A DNA stretch of 64,000 nucleotides from an uncultured Bacteroidales bacterium (GCA_937891975.1 CALAUA010000012.1:62001-126000); one strand, 5' to 3'; counted from the stretch's first letter, positions 42,448-51,383 are shown. A program made the numbers and translations. The notes: generated by a model from the letters alone, not told the origin.

Positions 42448-43635
42448 ATGTTAGACGCATTTTACAAGACACATGATTATCTCGTAGAGCACGTGCAGGT
42501 GCCTGCACGACGCGTGTTGATGGACGAGATTAATTGGAACGACCGATTGATTGCCATCAAGGGCGGACGTGGAGTAGGTAAGACCGACTTCTTGCTCAAC
42601 TATCTCAAAGAGCAACGCCGCATCAATCCCGAAGCGAGCAAACGTACCCTATATGTCAATTTCAACGACTTCTACTTCACCGAACATTCGCTCTTAGAGT
42701 TTGTCGGACAATTCGTTGCAGCTGGCGGCAAAACTTTGATCATCGACCAAGCATTCAAATATCCCAACTGGTCCAAGGAGATTAGCCAATGTTTCTACCG
42801 CTATCCTACCTTGCAAATCATCTTCGTAGCATCATCCGTTATGCGACTCATCGAAGATAATCACGACATCGGCAATATTGTGCATCCCTATAACCTGCGT
42901 GGCTTTAGTTTCCGCGAGTATCTCAATATCACTTTGGGGCTGAAATTGCCTGTATATTCGCTCGAGGACATCCTCAAGCACCATGTGGAGATTGCGCAGC
43001 AAATCTGCCAGTATGTCAAACCATTGCAGCATTTCAACAACTATCTCCACCACGGCTATTATCCACTTTTCTTGGAGCCGCACGACTTCTCCGAGTCGCT
43101 ATTGAAGATGATGAACATGATCCTCGAAGTGGACGTGCTCCTCATCAAGCAAATTGAGGTGAGCTCGCTCCCTAAACTGCGTAAGCTACTCTATCTCATG
43201 CTCCAACAGACGCCATGCAGTCTCAACATCAGTAACTTGGCGCAAGCCATTGACTGCTCGCGTTCGACCACGATGAACTATATCAAATACCTCAAGGATG
43301 CGCGCCTATTGAATCTGCTCTATCCAGAGGGCAAGCAATTCCCGCTCAAGCCTACTAAGGTATATATGCAAAACCCGAATTTGTGTTATGCCACTTGCAC
43401 GCGCGAACCGGATAAGCAATCGGTAGCCGAGACATTCTTCTATGCCACCTTGCATGGCAACCACAAGATTAACGCCACCGACCGTAGTGCGATGTTCATC
43501 ATCGACGGCAAGTACTACATGGACGCTTGTGCTACCACGCCAAGCAAGACGGGGATCCGCTACTGCGCCATCGGCGACCTCGAAGTCGGTAGCCAAAAGA
43601 ACATCCCACTCTGGCTCTTCGGCTTCCTATACTAG
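42448..43635 (+). CDS. AAA_14/DUF4143-family ATPase
   Basis: 395 residues. Walker A GGRGVGKTDF, a Walker-B-like TLIIDQAF, sensor-1-like FVASSV, and a C-terminal DUF4143-type region (winged helix with DCSRSTTMNYIKYLKDARLLNLLYP). These proteins are widespread, often accessory, and of unknown function. 48 bases before nifJ; co-transcription likely, role in PFOR biology unproven. Confidence 0.8.
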   Translation: MLDAFYKTHDYLVEHVQVPARRVLMDEINWNDRLIAIKGGRGVGKTDFLLNYLKEQRRINPEASKRTLYVNFNDFYFTEHSLLEFVGQFVAAGGKTLIIDQAFKYPNWSKEISQCFYRYPTLQIIFVASSVMRLIEDNHDIGNIVHPYNLRGFSFREYLNITLGLKLPVYSLEDILKHHVEIAQQICQYVKPLQHFNNYLHHGYYPLFLEPHDFSESLLKMMNMILEVDVLLIKQIEVSSLPKLRKLLYLMLQQTPCSLNISNLAQAIDCSRSTTMNYIKYLKDARLLNLLYPEGKQFPLKPTKVYMQNPNLCYATCTREPDKQSVAETFFYATLHGNHKINATDRSAMFIIDGKYYMDACATTPSKTGIRYCAIGDLEVGSQKNIPLWLFGFLY

Positions 43636-43683
43636 TCAATAGCCCAACTAGAAAAACTATTTTAACAACAAAATTATACTACA

Positions 43684-46600
43684 ATGAACAAAGAAAAAAA
43701 GTATTTAACCCTTGATGGTAACGCTGCTGCGGCGCATATCGCGTATATGTTCACCGAGGTAGCTGCCATCTATCCTATCACCCCATCTTCTCCTATGGCG
43801 GAGAACGTGGACGAGTGGGCTGCTGCAGGTCGCAAGAACCTCTTCGGCGAGACAGTGTTGGTACAAGAGATGCAATCTGAGGCAGGTGCCGCAGGTGCTG
43901 TGCACGGCGCGCTCAACGCAGGTGCTCTCACTACCACTTTCACCGCTAGCCAAGGTCTGCTCCTGATGATCCCTAATATGTACAAGATCGCGGGTGAGCT
44001 CATCCCATCTGTTTTCCACGTGTCTGCTCGTACCTTGGCTAGCCACGCCCTCTGTATCTTCGGTGACCACCAAGACGTCATGTCTTGTCGCCAAACGGGC
44101 TTTGCTATGTTGGCTGAGGGTAGCGTACAAGAGGTCATGGACCTCGCAGGTGTGGCTCACCTCGCTACTATCAAGAGCCGCGTGCCATTCCTCAACTTCT
44201 TCGACGGTTTCCGTACCTCTCACGAGTACCAAAAGGTAGAGGTAGTCGATATGGAAGACTTGCGTCCTCTCCTCGATATGAAGGCGCTCCAAGAGTTCCG
44301 CGAGCGTGCGCTCAGCCCAATGCGCCCTGTTATGCGTGGTATGGCTGAGAACCCAGACGTGTTCTTCGCACACCGCGAGAGCTGCAACCCATACTACAAC
44401 GAGGTAGCTGACATCGTGAGCGACTATATGGACGAGATCTCCAAGATCACCGGCCGCACCTACCGCCCATTCACCTACTACGGTGCTCCTGATGCGGAGA
44501 ACATCATCATCTGTATGGGTTCTGCATGCGAGGCCATCCGCGAGGTGATCGACTACGAGGCAGAGAAGGGCAACAAACTCGGTATGATCAACGTACATCT
44601 CTACCGCCCATTCTCACTCAAGTACCTCAAGGAGGCGCTCCCTGCTTCTGTGAAACGTATCTGCGTGCTCGACCGCACCAAAGAGCCAGGTGCTAATGGC
44701 GAACCATTGTACCTCGACGTAAAAGACGCTCTCCAAGAGCTCGGCCTTGGCGATATCCTCGTAGTTGGTGGCCGCTATGGTCTCGGTTCCAACGATACCA
44801 CTCCAGCGCAAATCATCGCTGCTTACGAGAACCTCGCTTTGCCTATGCCTAAGAACCACTTCACCCTCGGCGTTGAGGATGATGTTACCTTCACTTCTCT
44901 CCCAGTTGGCGAGGAGGTTGCTATGGGTGGTAAGGGCATGTTCCAAGCTAAGTTCTATGGTTTAGGTGCTGACGGTACCGTAGGTGCTAACAAGAACTCT
45001 GTGAAGATCATCGGCGAGACTACCGACAAGTACTGCCAAGCATACTTCTCTTACGACTCTAAGAAGTCGGGTGGTTTCACTTGCTCGCACCTCCGTTTTG
45101 GTGACGAACCAATCCACTCTACCTACCTCGTTACTACTCCTAACTTCGTGGCTTGCCACGTACAAGCATACTTGCAGATGTACGATGTAACCCGCGGTCT
45201 CCAAAAGGGTGGTACCTTCCTGCTCAACACTATCTGGGAAGGCGAGGAATTGGCTAAGAACTTGCCAAACAAAGTGAAGAAATACTTCGCTGACAACGAT
45301 ATCAAGGTGTACTACATCAACGCTACTAAGATCGCTCGCGAGATTGGTCTTGGCAACCGTACCAACACCATCCTCCAATCTGCTTTCTTCCGTATTACGG
45401 GCGTTATTCCAGTAGAGCAAGCTATCGAGGAGATGAAACACTTCATCGTGAAGTCCTACGGCAAGAAGGGTGAGGATGTGGTGAACAAGAACTACGCTGC
45501 GGTGGACCGTGGTGGCGAGTACCAAGAGCTAGCTATCGATCCAGCATGGTCTAACCTTGAAACCTCTGAAACTCTTAAAACTTCTGAAACTTTGGAACCC
45601 GCATTTATCACGGACGTGGTACGTCCGATAAATGCGCAGGACGGCGACCTCCTTCCTGTATCTGCTTTCAAGGGCGTAGAGGACGGTACATGGCCTGCTG
45701 GTACGGCTAAGTACGAGAAACGCGGTGTATCCGCTTTCGTTCCAGAGTGGACTGCTGAGAACTGTATCGAGTGTAACAAGTGTGCATATGTCTGCCCTCA
45801 CGCATGTATCCGCCCATTCGTTATGGACGAGGAAGAGGTGAAGGGTATCCAAGGCACCACACGCGAGATGAAAGCACCTGCGGCTATGAAGGGTATGCAC
45901 TTCCGCATGCAAGTGGGCGTACTCGACTGCCTTGGCTGCGGCAACTGCGTGGATGTTTGTCCTGGTCATCCTAAGACTGGCAAAGCCCTCCAAATGATGC
46001 CACTCGAGAGTCAAATGCTCGAGGCTCAAAACTGGGCTTACTGCACCGATAATGTGAAGTCTAAACAGCACCTCGTAGATATCCAATCCAATGTCAAGAA
46101 CAGCCAGTTCGCTACTCCTCTCTTCGAGTTCTCTGGCGCTTGCTCGGGTTGCGGTGAGACTCCATACCTCAAGCTCATCAGCCAACTCTTTGGTGACCGT
46201 GAGATCGTAGCCAACGCTACGGGTTGTACCTCTATCTACTCGGGTTCTGTTCCTTCTACTCCTTATACCACCAACGCACAGGGTCACGGTCCTGCATGGT
46301 CCAACTCCCTCTTCGAGGACTTCTGCGAGTACGGTCTCGGTATGCAGATCGCTCACCGCAAGATCCGCGAGCGTTTGGCGGCTCTCTTCACCAAGGCACT
46401 CAGCTGCACTTGCTGCACCGAGGAGATGAAGGCGATGTTCCAAGAGTGGCTTGACAACCAAAACGATGCTACTATCACCAACCGCCTCTACGAACCTATC
46501 GTAGCTGCTTGCGAGGCATGCGGTTGCGATACTTGCAAAGAGATCCTCAACTACAAAGACCATATCGTTAAACGCAGCCAATGGATTGTTGGTGGTGACG

Positions 46601-47241
46601 GTGCTTCTTACGACATCGGCTACGGCGGTCTCGACCACGTGATTGCATCAGGCGAAGATGTGAATATCCTCGTGCTTGATACTGAGGTGTATTCTAATAC
46701 GGGTGGCCAAGCATCTAAATCTACTCCTATCGGTGCTATCGCTAAGTTCGCTGCTGCGGGCAAACGCGTACGCAAGAAAGATCTTGGTATGATTGCTACC
46801 ACCTATGGTTATGTCTATGTAGCTCAAATCGCTATGGGTGCTGACCAAGCACAAACCTTGAAAGCTATCCGCGAGGCAGAGGCTTATCCTGGTCCATCTC
46901 TCGTGATTGCTTATGCTCCATGTATCAACCACGGTTTGAAGGCTGGTATGGGTAAGAGCCAAGCCGAGGAGGCGAAGGCTGTTGAGTGCGGTTACTGGCA
47001 CTTGTGGCGTTACAACCCAGCACTTGAGGCAGAGGGCAAGAACCCATTCTCACTCGACTCTAAGGAGCCACAATGGGATAAATTCCAAGACTACTTGATG
47101 GGTGAGGTTCGTTTCGCTTCAGTGGCTAAGCAATACCCTGAGGAGGCAGCCGAATTGTTTGCCGCAGCCCAAGAGAATGCTAAGTGGCGTTATCGCTCAT
47201 ATCTCCGCATGTTGCAAACAAACTGGACCAACGAGGAGTAA
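43684..47241 (+). CDS. nifJ: Pyruvate:ferredoxin oxidoreductase with repeat-derived insertion
   Basis: 1185 residues, single-chain PFOR. It converts pyruvate and CoA to acetyl-CoA, CO2 and reduced ferredoxin. Domains: alpha (MNKEKKYLTLDGNAAAAHIAYMFTE), gamma, a two-cluster ferredoxin-like part (CIECNKCAYVCP, CLGCGNCVDVCP), and the TPP domain (GGDGASYDIGYGGLD). Residues about 625-638, between the gamma and ferredoxin parts, read ETSETLKTSETLE, encoded by a period-9 array, then a palindrome at 45601-45635. Codons ending in C are much commoner than in neighbours, as expected for strong expression. The ferredoxin at 42119 is the likely partner. Confidence 0.95.
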   Translation: MNKEKKYLTLDGNAAAAHIAYMFTEVAAIYPITPSSPMAENVDEWAAAGRKNLFGETVLVQEMQSEAGAAGAVHGALNAGALTTTFTASQGLLLMIPNMYKIAGELIPSVFHVSARTLASHALCIFGDHQDVMSCRQTGFAMLAEGSVQEVMDLAGVAHLATIKSRVPFLNFFDGFRTSHEYQKVEVVDMEDLRPLLDMKALQEFRERALSPMRPVMRGMAENPDVFFAHRESCNPYYNEVADIVSDYMDEISKITGRTYRPFTYYGAPDAENIIICMGSACEAIREVIDYEAEKGNKLGMINVHLYRPFSLKYLKEALPASVKRICVLDRTKEPGANGEPLYLDVKDALQELGLGDILVVGGRYGLGSNDTTPAQIIAAYENLALPMPKNHFTLGVEDDVTFTSLPVGEEVAMGGKGMFQAKFYGLGADGTVGANKNSVKIIGETTDKYCQAYFSYDSKKSGGFTCSHLRFGDEPIHSTYLVTTPNFVACHVQAYLQMYDVTRGLQKGGTFLLNTIWEGEELAKNLPNKVKKYFADNDIKVYYINATKIAREIGLGNRTNTILQSAFFRITGVIPVEQAIEEMKHFIVKSYGKKGEDVVNKNYAAVDRGGEYQELAIDPAWSNLETSETLKTSETLEPAFITDVVRPINAQDGDLLPVSAFKGVEDGTWPAGTAKYEKRGVSAFVPEWTAENCIECNKCAYVCPHACIRPFVMDEEEVKGIQGTTREMKAPAAMKGMHFRMQVGVLDCLGCGNCVDVCPGHPKTGKALQMMPLESQMLEAQNWAYCTDNVKSKQHLVDIQSNVKNSQFATPLFEFSGACSGCGETPYLKLISQLFGDREIVANATGCTSIYSGSVPSTPYTTNAQGHGPAWSNSLFEDFCEYGLGMQIAHRKIRERLAALFTKALSCTCCTEEMKAMFQEWLDNQNDATITNRLYEPIVAACEACGCDTCKEILNYKDHIVKRSQWIVGGDGASYDIGYGGLDHVIASGEDVNILVLDTEVYSNTGGQASKSTPIGAIAKFAAAGKRVRKKDLGMIATTYGYVYVAQIAMGADQAQTLKAIREAEAYPGPSLVIAYAPCINHGLKAGMGKSQAEEAKAVECGYWHLWRYNPALEAEGKNPFSLDSKEPQWDKFQDYLMGEVRFASVAKQYPEEAAELFAAAQENAKWRYRSYLRMLQTNWTNEE
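45557..45597 (+). repeat. Period-9 array inside nifJ
   Basis: Units TTGAAACCT, CTGAAACTC, TTAAAACTT, CTGAAACTT, TGGAACCC. Same family as the intergenic array at 5377 (reverse complement), here in frame. Confidence 0.75.
45601..45635. repeat. Nested palindrome inside nifJ
   Basis: Outer GCATTTATC (45601-45609) pairs with GATAAATGC (45627-45635). Inner GGACGT pairs with ACGTCC around a GGT loop; one side carries a 2-base bulge. It follows the period-9 array directly. Confidence 0.7.
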
Positions 47242-47280
47242 TCCTTTAAACGATCGTACGGCCTTTTAAGTCCTTATAAT

Positions 47281-47315
47281 ACAAAAAAGCCATCCGTGGG
47301 ATGGCTTTTTTTGTA
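47281..47315. terminator. Bidirectional terminator nifJ / bcp
   Basis: A long stem (ACAAAAAAGCCATCC with GGATGGCTTTTTTTGT) has a GTG loop, between two convergent genes, A/T-rich at both ends. Confidence 0.9.
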
Positions 47316-47327
47316 CTTCACAATTCT

Positions 47328-47774
47328 TTACCTCAACAACTGCGCAGTGTGGTTCTTGGTGTCCACCTTCTCGATGAGTTGCATGAGGATGCCTTGTTCA
47401 TCAAAAACAAAAGTCTTGCGCAAGGTACCCACACAAGTCTTGCCGCACATCTTCTTCTCGCCCCATGCACCAAAGGCTTGCATCATCTCTGTCGATGGAT
47501 CAGATAGTAATGGGAAGGGTAATTCGTATTTGGCAATGAAGTTCTGATGCGATTTCTGGCTATCTTTGCTCACGCCATACACCTGATACCCTTCTGCCAA
47601 AAAGCGCTGGTAGTTATCGCGCAAGTTGCATGCCTCCGCAGTACAACCTGGGGTGCTGTCCTTAGGATAAAAATAAATGACGGTTTTCTTACCAATTAAT
47701 TGTTCGTTAGTAATGGTATTGCCATTCTGGTCTGCTACCGCAAAAGCAGGCATCTTCTCTCCAAGTTTCAACAT
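47328..47774 (-). CDS. bcp: Thiol peroxidase, Bcp/PrxQ family
   Basis: 148 residues, peroxiredoxin fold. YPKDSTPGCTAEACNLRD contains the peroxidatic Cys and, five residues later, the resolving Cys as in E. coli Bcp. It reduces peroxides using thioredoxin. Last gene of a six-gene minus-strand run from rsh; 13-base spacing from the GNAT gene. Confidence 0.93.
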   Translation of the reverse strand: MLKLGEKMPAFAVADQNGNTITNEQLIGKKTVIYFYPKDSTPGCTAEACNLRDNYQRFLAEGYQVYGVSKDSQKSHQNFIAKYELPFPLLSDPSTEMMQAFGAWGEKKMCGKTCVGTLRKTFVFDEQGILMQLIEKVDTKNHTAQLLR

Positions 47775-47787
47775 AATATACTGATTT

Positions 47788-48315
47788 TTAGTTACAATTC
47801 ACTTTTTGCCAAAGGATAGCATCGCCCTCCAACGTCCAATCACGCAACGGAGAAGAAGGCACAAAACCCATTTGTTCGTATAGATGAGTACATGGTACGT
47901 TATTCACACTAATAATGGCATACACCATGCGCAAATGAAGGAATTCAAAAGCATAGTCTAACAACATATGTACTGCCTGCTTCCCTACTCCTTTACCTCG
48001 TGCATCGGGAGCAATATACATACCAATAGCCGCTTTGCGATTGCGAGCATCGAAGTCAAAAAGGTCGATGCAGCCTATTATATTAGGCGATAAGGCGATG
48101 AGGTTATTAGGTGATGAGGTTTCTGCACAACTCTCTATGATTAGGCGCAACTGACCATCGCGGTAGATGTCGCCTGTGGTGTTCTCAATGTATTGATGCA
48201 GGTCGTGACGAGATAGCGGATTATGCGTATCCGAATCTGCCCACATCGTAGCATCATTCTCCCATTGATAAAGAAATGGGAGATCAGAGGGCTCTATTTT
48301 GCGCAAGCGCAGCAT
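47788..48315 (-). CDS. GNAT acetyltransferase with repeat-derived insertion
   Basis: 175 residues, RimJ/RimL-like GNAT. The acetyl-CoA loop ARGKGVGKQAV and the C-terminal VNNVPCTHLYEQMGF are present. Residues about 64-77 (ETSSPNNLIALSPN) are an insertion relative to homologues, which go straight from LIIE to IGCIDLF; it is the translation of a period-8 array. The substrate is unknown. A period-10 array separates it from the HAD gene and covers its start codon. Confidence 0.85.
   Translation of the reverse strand: MLRLRKIEPSDLPFLYQWENDATMWADSDTHNPLSRHDLHQYIENTTGDIYRDGQLRLIIESCAETSSPNNLIALSPNIIGCIDLFDFDARNRKAAIGMYIAPDARGKGVGKQAVHMLLDYAFEFLHLRMVYAIISVNNVPCTHLYEQMGFVPSSPLRDWTLEGDAILWQKVNCN
48085..48124 (+). 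repeat. Period-8 array inside the GNAT gene
   Basis: Units AGGCGATA, AGGCGATG, AGGTTATT, AGGTGATG, AGGTTTCT. Same unit as the arrays at 52314, 23153 and (reversed) 3512. It is in frame in a minus-strand gene. Confidence 0.75.
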
Positions 48316-48357
48316 GGTGTAGTATGGTGTAGAATTGGGTAGTATGGTGTAGCAGTT
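48314..48357 (+). repeat. Period-10 array between the GNAT and HAD genes
   Basis: Units ATGGTGTAGT, ATGGTGTAGA, ATTGGGTAGT, ATGGTGTAGC fill the 44-base intergenic gap. Same unit as the array inside recR at 49368. Confidence 0.85.
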
Positions 48358-48359
48358 GT

Positions 48360-48779
48360 TTATCCGAAGAGCCCGAAAAGACCTTTTTTGCGTTGAGGTT
48401 CTTCTGCGGTCATATTAGTTGGAGCAGGTTTGAAGTGCTTGCCTGAATGAATCATCTGGTAAATCACTCCCCAATCAGGAATACCACCTAGGTTGCGGTC
48501 ATCGATAAAGAGGTCTGCCTCCAACTTGCGAGCACGAACAATATCTGCTGTCTCTTCAGGGAAATTGGAATTCACCGCATAGAACTCCAATCCTCGCGCT
48601 GCACAATAGTCAACGGCCTCTTGCAAGAGTTCACCCTCACGGCACGTCCAAAGAATCAGCTGATGATGATCCTCTTGCTGCAGTTTCTTGAGTGTCTCTA
48701 TGGCAAAAGGGATAGGCTTGCCAATAGCTGGATATGCATGGGTAACGATAGTACCATCGAAGTCAATTGCGATTACCAT
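48360..48779 (-). CDS. HAD-superfamily hydrolase (BT0820-like)
   Basis: 139 residues. HAD motif I IDFDGTIVTH, motif II LWTCRE, a DDRNLG motif IV. Matches small HAD-type proteins from Bacteroides. Likely a phosphatase; substrate unknown. The C-terminal tail is Lys/Gly-rich (PQRKKGLFGLFG). It lies 11 bases from the neighbouring membrane protein gene. Confidence 0.75.
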   Translation of the reverse strand: MVIAIDFDGTIVTHAYPAIGKPIPFAIETLKKLQQEDHHQLILWTCREGELLQEAVDYCAARGLEFYAVNSNFPEETADIVRARKLEADLFIDDRNLGGIPDWGVIYQMIHSGKHFKPAPTNMTAEEPQRKKGLFGLFG

Positions 48780-48790
48780 ATTCGTAGAAT

Positions 48791-49258
48791 TTAGTAGTTT
48801 TCTTGGTTGGGTTGTTTGGGTTGGAGTTCAAGCTCCATCTTGCGCTCGGATGGTTTGGTAAAGTACCAACCAATCGCCGAAATAGCCGTGATCCACAACA
48901 TGGATTGGTAGTCGTCGCCCATAAGGTAGCAGGCTGCTATACCAAAGACCATCGTATTGCTAACCAACAAGATACGCAAGGTAGCTACTCGTTTGTAGCC
49001 CATTAGTTTTTGTTCCTCGTCAGCCAGTTCGGCCAGCTTGGTGCATTTACGCTTGCATAAATACAAACCAGCAGGGATAGTGAGCAAGGCGTCAAAAATA
49101 ACGGCATATTGCAGCACCTGTCCAAGTGTGGACATAGGTTCAATAGGTCGCACGAAGTCTTTCATAATCAGGAAATAAGCCAATGTTCCTGAGAGAAGGG
49201 TCAAAATCAGTACACCGTAGTAGTACAGATTGAGGGTTTTGATGATGTTTTTTTTCAT
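48791..49258 (-). CDS. Four-helix membrane protein
   Basis: 155 residues with four hydrophobic segments (about 13-31, 44-64, 92-111, 118-132). No catalytic motifs seen; I do not recognise a named family. Its C-terminus (PKQPNQ) is encoded by a weak period-9 run (TTGGTTGGG, TTGTTTGGG on the plus strand), which could equally be ordinary codon repetition. The start overlaps the recR stop by a base. Confidence 0.6.
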   Translation of the reverse strand: MKKNIIKTLNLYYYGVLILTLLSGTLAYFLIMKDFVRPIEPMSTLGQVLQYAVIFDALLTIPAGLYLCKRKCTKLAELADEEQKLMGYKRVATLRILLVSNTMVFGIAACYLMGDDYQSMLWITAISAIGWYFTKPSERKMELELQPKQPNQENY

Positions 49259-49905
49259 TACATTTTAAATTCTATGCGGTTGACGATGGAACGCCCGAGG
49301 GTGATCTCATCGGTATATTCTAGTTCATTGCCGATGGCTACGCCACGGGCGATTTGGGAGATCTTAAGTGGTGTAGTATCGTTTAGCAGTTGTGTAGAAT
49401 GGTGTAGAGTTGTATTTTGTAGGCGGCGGTAGATGTAGAAGTTGGTGGTATCGCCTTCCATTGTGGTCGGTAAAGCGAGGATAACTTCGTGGATATCTTC
49501 CTTCTCTATGCGAGCGACAAGAGAGTCAATCTCAATATCCGATGGTCCTACTCCATCCATTGGAGAGATGATTCCGCCCAAGACATGGTACAGACCATTG
49601 TACTGACCTGTGTTCTCAATCGACATCACATCTTGCACGTTCTCCACTACACAAATAGTATGCTTGTCACGCGAGTGAGATTGGCATATTGGACACACCT
49701 CTTGATCAGAGATAGTATGGCACACACGGCAGTACTTCACCTCTTGCTTGAGGCGAGTGAGTGCCCCCGCAAAAACTTCCACCTCCTTATCGCTCTGACG
49801 AAGCAAATGCAATACAAGGCGCAAAGCCGTCTTGCGCCCTACTCCAGGCAAAGAAGCGAACTGGTCAACCGCTTCGGAGAGTAATATGGAAGGATAGTTG
49901 TTCAT
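49258..49905 (-). CDS. recR: Recombination protein RecR with repeat-derived insertion
   Basis: 215 residues from the Met at 49905 (a longer frame overlaps the RSH gene). Helix-hairpin-helix, zinc finger CRVCHTISDQEVCPIC, Toprim (VVENVQDV, ILALPTTMEGDTTNFYIY), and a C-terminal RGVAIGNELEYTDEITLGRSI. RecR loads RecA with RecFO. Residues about 162-179 (QNTTLHHSTQLLNDTTPL) insert about 13 residues in the Toprim loop; homologues go from YRKL to the VIARG strand with a shorter linker. Its gene abuts rsh. Confidence 0.93.
   Translation of the reverse strand: MNNYPSILLSEAVDQFASLPGVGRKTALRLVLHLLRQSDKEVEVFAGALTRLKQEVKYCRVCHTISDQEVCPICQSHSRDKHTICVVENVQDVMSIENTGQYNGLYHVLGGIISPMDGVGPSDIEIDSLVARIEKEDIHEVILALPTTMEGDTTNFYIYRRLQNTTLHHSTQLLNDTTPLKISQIARGVAIGNELEYTDEITLGRSIVNRIEFKM
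49368..49422 (+). repeat. Period-10 array inside recR
   Basis: Units GTGGTGTAGT, ATCGTTTAGC, AGTTGTGTAG, AATGGTGTAG, then AGTTGTATTT. Same family as the array at 48314, about 1 kb away, both read on the plus strand. Confidence 0.8.
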
Positions 49906-49906
49906 T

Positions 49907-51355
49907 TTATTCTTTCTTTTTAGCCCATCGAGCGGGGAGGATACGATAGGCATGTCGCTCGCGCATATGTTCGGCATTGGGGCAGTCGCAACGGTGGATA
50001 CGAATACCATTGTTGATACTAATAAACCCAAAGATAGCGTCTCCTGGCTGCGGATTACAACATTTGGCAAGGTTGTAGTCCACACTCTTAACATTGATAT
50101 CTACCTCCAGGGCTAGAGCTTCTAGATTTTTAGGAACATAGATATGCTCCGAGCGTTGAAAATCAGGATTTGGAGCATCCAATGTAAGGAACACATCTTT
50201 GAGACGGAGAATATCCTCTTTGCCCAAAGCTATAGACTGGTAAAGGTCGTTGGTAACTTTATAACCCAGTTTGAGTGCGAGGCGCGAGATATCACCCTCC
50301 TCGTAGTCAAGTTTCCAATTCTTGAAACGGCGTTCCAGCATTTCGCGTCCCTCCGCTGCATTGCGATACTCAACCTCTTTGAGGGCTTGGCGAATCTTGT
50401 TTTTCGCCTTGCTAGTTACCACAGCATTGAGCCAATCGGCTGTTGGCTTTTGGTTGGGCGAAGTGAGAATCTCCACCTGATCGCCATTCTGGAGTTTCTG
50501 ACGTATGCTGACATTCTGATTGCGTATGCGTCCACCTACACATTTACAGCCCACATCACTATGGATGGAGAATGCAAAATCTAACACTGTAGCTCCAGCA
50601 GACAAGCGCTTGAGATCACCCGTAGGGGTGAATACATAGACACTTTGCTTATCGGTATTCAACGCTTTGCCATCCACTCCCTTGTAAGACCAATGGGCGG
50701 CGACACCTTTCTCAGCCACCTCATCCATACGGCGTGTGCGGATTTGAACCTCTACCCATTTCTCCTCCGGTCCAAGCACAGTGGTATGCAGACTCTCATA
50801 ACCATTATCCTTAGGAACACTCAACCAATCGCGCAGACGCTTGGGATTAGGACGGTACATATCTGTAATAAGAGAATAGACCTGCCAACAATCTAGTTTC
50901 TCACGCTCTAGCGGAGAGTCAAGAATGATTCGGATGGCAAAAAGGTCATAGATACGGTCCACATCGCAATGCTGCGCTTGCATCTTGTTGTAGATACTAT
51001 GAATCGACTTGGGACGACCTTTGATAGTAAAAGTAAATCCGTTATCTTTGAGTTTCTGCTCAAGTGGGGTAATAAAAGAAGTGATATACGCATCGCGTTG
51101 TGCTTTCTTCTCATTAAGCGCGTGCGCAATATACTTGTATGTCTTGTAATCCGTAAACTTGAGCGCAAGATCCTCCATCTCGGTTTTGATAGTATAGAGT
51201 CCTAATCGATGCGCTAATGGAGCATGCAGTTCTTTGGTTTCACGTGCCACATGACGACGACGATCAGAATCACCTTCCTTATCCAAGGTACGAAGCAACT
51301 CTAAACGCTCTGTCAGAATATCGTATAATACTTTATTGCTATCTTCTGCTGCCAC
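49907..51355 (-). CDS. RelA/SpoT homologue lacking the HD hydrolase domain
   Basis: 482 residues, starting at GTG 51355. Full RSH proteins have about 730-750 residues. The N-terminal HD hydrolase domain is missing except its last helices (VLYDILTERLELLRTL). The synthetase domain is intact: RPKSIHSIYNKM, DLFAIRII, RLRDWLSVPKDNGYESLHTTV. So are the TGS domain (VYVFTPTGDLKRLSAGATVLDFAF) and the zinc-finger part (CCNPQPGD, HRCDCPN). The RLRD basic motif resembles bifunctional enzymes, not monofunctional RelA. It starts right behind a promoter, so truncation is original to this gene. Confidence 0.85.
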   Translation of the reverse strand: MAAEDSNKVLYDILTERLELLRTLDKEGDSDRRRHVARETKELHAPLAHRLGLYTIKTEMEDLALKFTDYKTYKYIAHALNEKKAQRDAYITSFITPLEQKLKDNGFTFTIKGRPKSIHSIYNKMQAQHCDVDRIYDLFAIRIILDSPLEREKLDCWQVYSLITDMYRPNPKRLRDWLSVPKDNGYESLHTTVLGPEEKWVEVQIRTRRMDEVAEKGVAAHWSYKGVDGKALNTDKQSVYVFTPTGDLKRLSAGATVLDFAFSIHSDVGCKCVGGRIRNQNVSIRQKLQNGDQVEILTSPNQKPTADWLNAVVTSKAKNKIRQALKEVEYRNAAEGREMLERRFKNWKLDYEEGDISRLALKLGYKVTNDLYQSIALGKEDILRLKDVFLTLDAPNPDFQRSEHIYVPKNLEALALEVDINVKSVDYNLAKCCNPQPGDAIFGFISINNGIRIHRCDCPNAEHMRERHAYRILPARWAKKKE

Positions 51356-51383
51356 TATAGTCTTATTTTACTATTTTCGGCTG

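Noticed and set aside
43705..46638. Several long minus-strand frames under nifJ
   Set aside because: They are shadows of the strongly C-biased codons of nifJ; their sequences are rich in His, Arg and Cys and show no family motifs.
43684..47241. Horizontal transfer of nifJ from its high C-ending codon use
   Set aside because: A highly expressed anaerobic enzyme would show this by translational selection, and the gene carries the same period-9 insert as the rest of the genome.
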